Assembly (NCBI GenBank): GCA_039105265.1
Contig: JAPFFF010000011.1
Span: 682,001 to 746,000, forward strand
DNA length: 64,000 nt
DNA from: Tritrichomonas musculus
Taxonomy: Eukaryota; Parabasalia; Tritrichomonadida; Tritrichomonadidae
Direction: 5' to 3'
The position numbers and the translations under genes are program-made. Under the pieces are notes generated by a model. The model searched no databases. It worked only from the letters and a program-made list of their open reading frames with translations, and had not been told where the DNA came from. Shown piece by piece: positions 61,870 through 64,000 of the stretch (positions are counted from its first letter, which is position 1; the number at the start of each line of letters is the position of its first letter).

Positions 61870-64000
61870 ATGACTGCGATAATAACCAAATCTAATGCCA
61901 GAAACGGAGCCTTTGTAATGAAAGGTTCAGGCCAATTCGACAGCTTAACAGTAAACGGAGAATTGACCGTAAAGGGCACAAACATTCTAGATGCAATAAA
62001 TAACCATGAAGGAAGAATAAAGGTACTAGAAGAGAATCCAGTAAAGCCAGATGGAGAAACATCACTGCAATACGAAGATGGTCTTGATGAATTCATTATA
62101 GACAAAAATAGTCTATCACAGACGCAATCAGGTGATTATTATGAACTAGAGATTAAAGGTGACTTTACAGGCTACACTGGAGATTTATTCGAGGTGATTC
62201 TTCCATCATACATCAGTAGAGAGACTGCTATAATTGGTTGCAACAAAGGCACATTCAGCAACCCAGTAATAGCCGACACTATAACATACAGAGAAGACTC
62301 GGCAGCAAAGATAATAATGAGCATTAATAATAGCCCACTACAGCTATTCACTTCTGGTTCACTCAGAATAAACTTCATCGGCAAACAGAAAACGCTCTCA
62401 ACAGTAGCAAACCTGAAGTGCAACCAGGTAGAGGCAGAGAATTGCTTTAAGCTCTATTGTTCACCCCTTCCAGACTTCTATGAGATGAAATCATTCGGAG
62501 AAACGGGAACTGGTGAATATTATGCTGACTGGGGATATAAACCAGGCTCTGAAGAGTTTGATGCATTGATTAAAGGGCAAACATTTGAGTTTCACGACCA
62601 AGCATTCGGTACCGACTATAAAATGACTAAACAGAATGGTAAATGGGTAGGAAATAATTACTGCTATAACATTTCACTGAAGACAACAAGGAAGAATCCA
62701 GGCTCACATGAAGTAGCGTTTATAGCAATCAAGAAGAACGAAGCGAATAGAAATGTATTGCATTTACTGAGTGACTATACAGGCACCGGAAATGCACTGC
62801 AATTACTGGCTGATAAGGGAATGCTCATAGCAAAAGATAATTGCACAATAAAGACATACAAAGAAGATGATGATGCATGGAGAGCTTACTTGTATCCAGT
62901 AAAAGATTTCGCTGACTGCTCATATACAGCAACACTAAAGTATCTCGATAAGGAATATGACGTAAAAGTTGACTTCGAGTATAAATCATCAGGATTGAAC
63001 AACTACAAGCTCCAGTCAGATAACTACTTTGAGCATTTAGAGTATCATTACAGCTCCACTATAGAGCATACAGACCCTGACGGAGAACCAATGGACGGTC
63101 TTGTTATATTCATGCCATCCAATAACGACCTGATATTTACTATATCTGATGTAGACTACGAAGAAGGAACGAACACATTTGAGTTTCTGGCCGGCTCTGG
63201 TTACGATACGGTATCACCAAGGCCTGAATCTTGCACAACATTGTACACCAACTACAACATACAGACAACAGGAATAGTCATAGGAGAGAACATAGAAAGC
63301 CACGTATTTGTGCTGAATTCATTAGGCAATACAGTAGACATAGCAGTGAACCATATCAGCAGCTTACAGGATGCATGCAAGAAGCTACAGGATGAAATAG
63401 ATAACTTCAAGCCTAAAACTACCTGGTTCGATATAGTCAGAGATGTTATCAGTATCGGCAACTTCATAATGAACTTTGCGAATCCTGTAGGGCTACCAAT
63501 GACAATAGCTAATGGAGCAATAAGGTCTATTAAAGGTATCTCTATGGCTGCTAACGAAGCAAAAGGTGTGGAGCTCGAACTGGAAGAAATAATCCCTCAT
63601 ACAGAATTCTTATCGGCAACAGATGTGAATCGTACAGATGAACTGCAACTGGTAAACACAGAAGAAATCATTCCAGGTGAACAATATGTACATAAATACT
63701 TCTGTAACGGTATAGCTGAAGGATGGAAGATACAGATTAGCGTTGAAGGCTCTGAATGTGAATACGTTATGGGTAATGATAGAGAACTAACATGCAGCTC
63801 AGAAGAGTGCTATCAGGGAACAATTAAGGTCGAATACGAATATCCTTACCTGCTCATTTGTAGCCCCAAACAAGCAGCAACAGTAAAGCTCATTAGAGAA
63901 TACGGAAAGAGACCTGTACTAGGCATGGGTGAAGAACTTACAGATAAACAAGTACTGACAGCAAAGGCAACAATGGAGCTCATTAACAAACACCAGAGCA
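61870..64000 (+). CDS. Fibre-like structural protein, partial at window edge (710+ aa), family C
   Basis: An open frame of 710 codons from the ATG at 61870 to the window end without a stop. The N-terminus (SGQFDSLTVNGELTVKGTNIL) is the repeat type found in phage and giant-virus tail-fibre proteins. KMTKQNGKWVGNN near residue 255 parallels LTWDGEKWNGNN of the family D giant protein. TLYTNYNIQTTGIVIGENI near 457-476 parallels YTDFNITSSKIITADNI of both family D fibre proteins. A short coiled coil follows near 495-510. It is therefore the family C member of the same fibre family, placed right after the capsid genes. The C-terminus is outside the window. Confidence 0.7.
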   Translation, partial: MTAIITKSNARNGAFVMKGSGQFDSLTVNGELTVKGTNILDAINNHEGRIKVLEENPVKPDGETSLQYEDGLDEFIIDKNSLSQTQSGDYYELEIKGDFTGYTGDLFEVILPSYISRETAIIGCNKGTFSNPVIADTITYREDSAAKIIMSINNSPLQLFTSGSLRINFIGKQKTLSTVANLKCNQVEAENCFKLYCSPLPDFYEMKSFGETGTGEYYADWGYKPGSEEFDALIKGQTFEFHDQAFGTDYKMTKQNGKWVGNNYCYNISLKTTRKNPGSHEVAFIAIKKNEANRNVLHLLSDYTGTGNALQLLADKGMLIAKDNCTIKTYKEDDDAWRAYLYPVKDFADCSYTATLKYLDKEYDVKVDFEYKSSGLNNYKLQSDNYFEHLEYHYSSTIEHTDPDGEPMDGLVIFMPSNNDLIFTISDVDYEEGTNTFEFLAGSGYDTVSPRPESCTTLYTNYNIQTTGIVIGENIESHVFVLNSLGNTVDIAVNHISSLQDACKKLQDEIDNFKPKTTWFDIVRDVISIGNFIMNFANPVGLPMTIANGAIRSIKGISMAANEAKGVELELEEIIPHTEFLSATDVNRTDELQLVNTEEIIPGEQYVHKYFCNGIAEGWKIQISVEGSECEYVMGNDRELTCSSEECYQGTIKVEYEYPYLLICSPKQAATVKLIREYGKRPVLGMGEELTDKQVLTAKATMELINKHQS

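Larger units (their letters stand above)
57960..64000. mobile_element. Polinton family C (left part, broken, runs off window)
   Basis: Gene order is ATPase (+), small wHTH-like protein (-), membrane microprotein (+), amphipathic protein (-), MCP (+), a minor capsid-like piece (+), then a large fibre-like protein (+) open to the window edge. The order small wHTH-like / amphipathic / MCP is shared with A1. No integrase or polymerase is seen in the visible part. At least three breaks are apparent, so it is an older fossil copy. Codon use differs from A and B, with more AAC, CAG and GAC. Confidence 0.75.

Overview
The window is almost entirely transposon sequence from an AT-rich eukaryotic genome. 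Several Polintons (Mavericks) from at least four families lie beside or inside one another, with one hAT-like DNA transposon, a 121-bp tandem repeat and a gene for an unrecognised replication-like protein. I see no ordinary host gene and no spliceosomal introns. Such dense, nested Polintons together with a KilA-N protein suggest a trichomonad (parabasalid) genome. A glomeromycete fungus is the main alternative. This is inference, because nothing in the window identifies the species directly.

Layout. 1-7683: right part of a family A Polinton (A1), with genes for a small wHTH-like protein, an amphipathic capsid-associated protein, the major capsid protein (MCP), integrase, minor proteins and the packaging ATPase. 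7684-15302 and 40213-42934: an older, broken, more GC-rich family B Polinton. 15303-40212: a young family D Polinton of 24,910 bp inserted into the 3' end of the family B MCP gene. It has 227-bp terminal inverted repeats (TIRs) that look identical, a 5-bp target duplication (CAAGT), and every gene open. About 43350-52030: a second family A copy (A2), with KilA-N protein, protein-primed PolB, small proteins and ATPase. 52524-54804: hAT-like transposase remains. 54951-55566: 121-bp tandem repeat. 55684-57330: replication-protein-like gene. About 57960-64000: a broken family C Polinton that runs off the right edge.

How the genes work together. Each Polinton family has a virus-like set: protein-primed DNA polymerase B (exonuclease, polymerase and OTU-like domains, with an HNH domain embedded in families A and B), RNase H-fold integrase in A and D, genome-packaging ATPase, double jelly-roll-type MCP, candidate penton-like minor proteins and a short amphipathic protein. 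Families D and C also carry very large fibre-like proteins. Comparing families reveals conserved small genes that are easily missed: a 42-49 residue single-pass membrane microprotein in A, B and C, a protein with a clustered-Cys motif in A, B and D, and a ~150-residue protein of unknown function in A, B and D. All Polinton copies are treated here as fossils. D looks whole. A1 is cut by the window edge and has no polymerase gene in view. A2, B and C are partial or broken.
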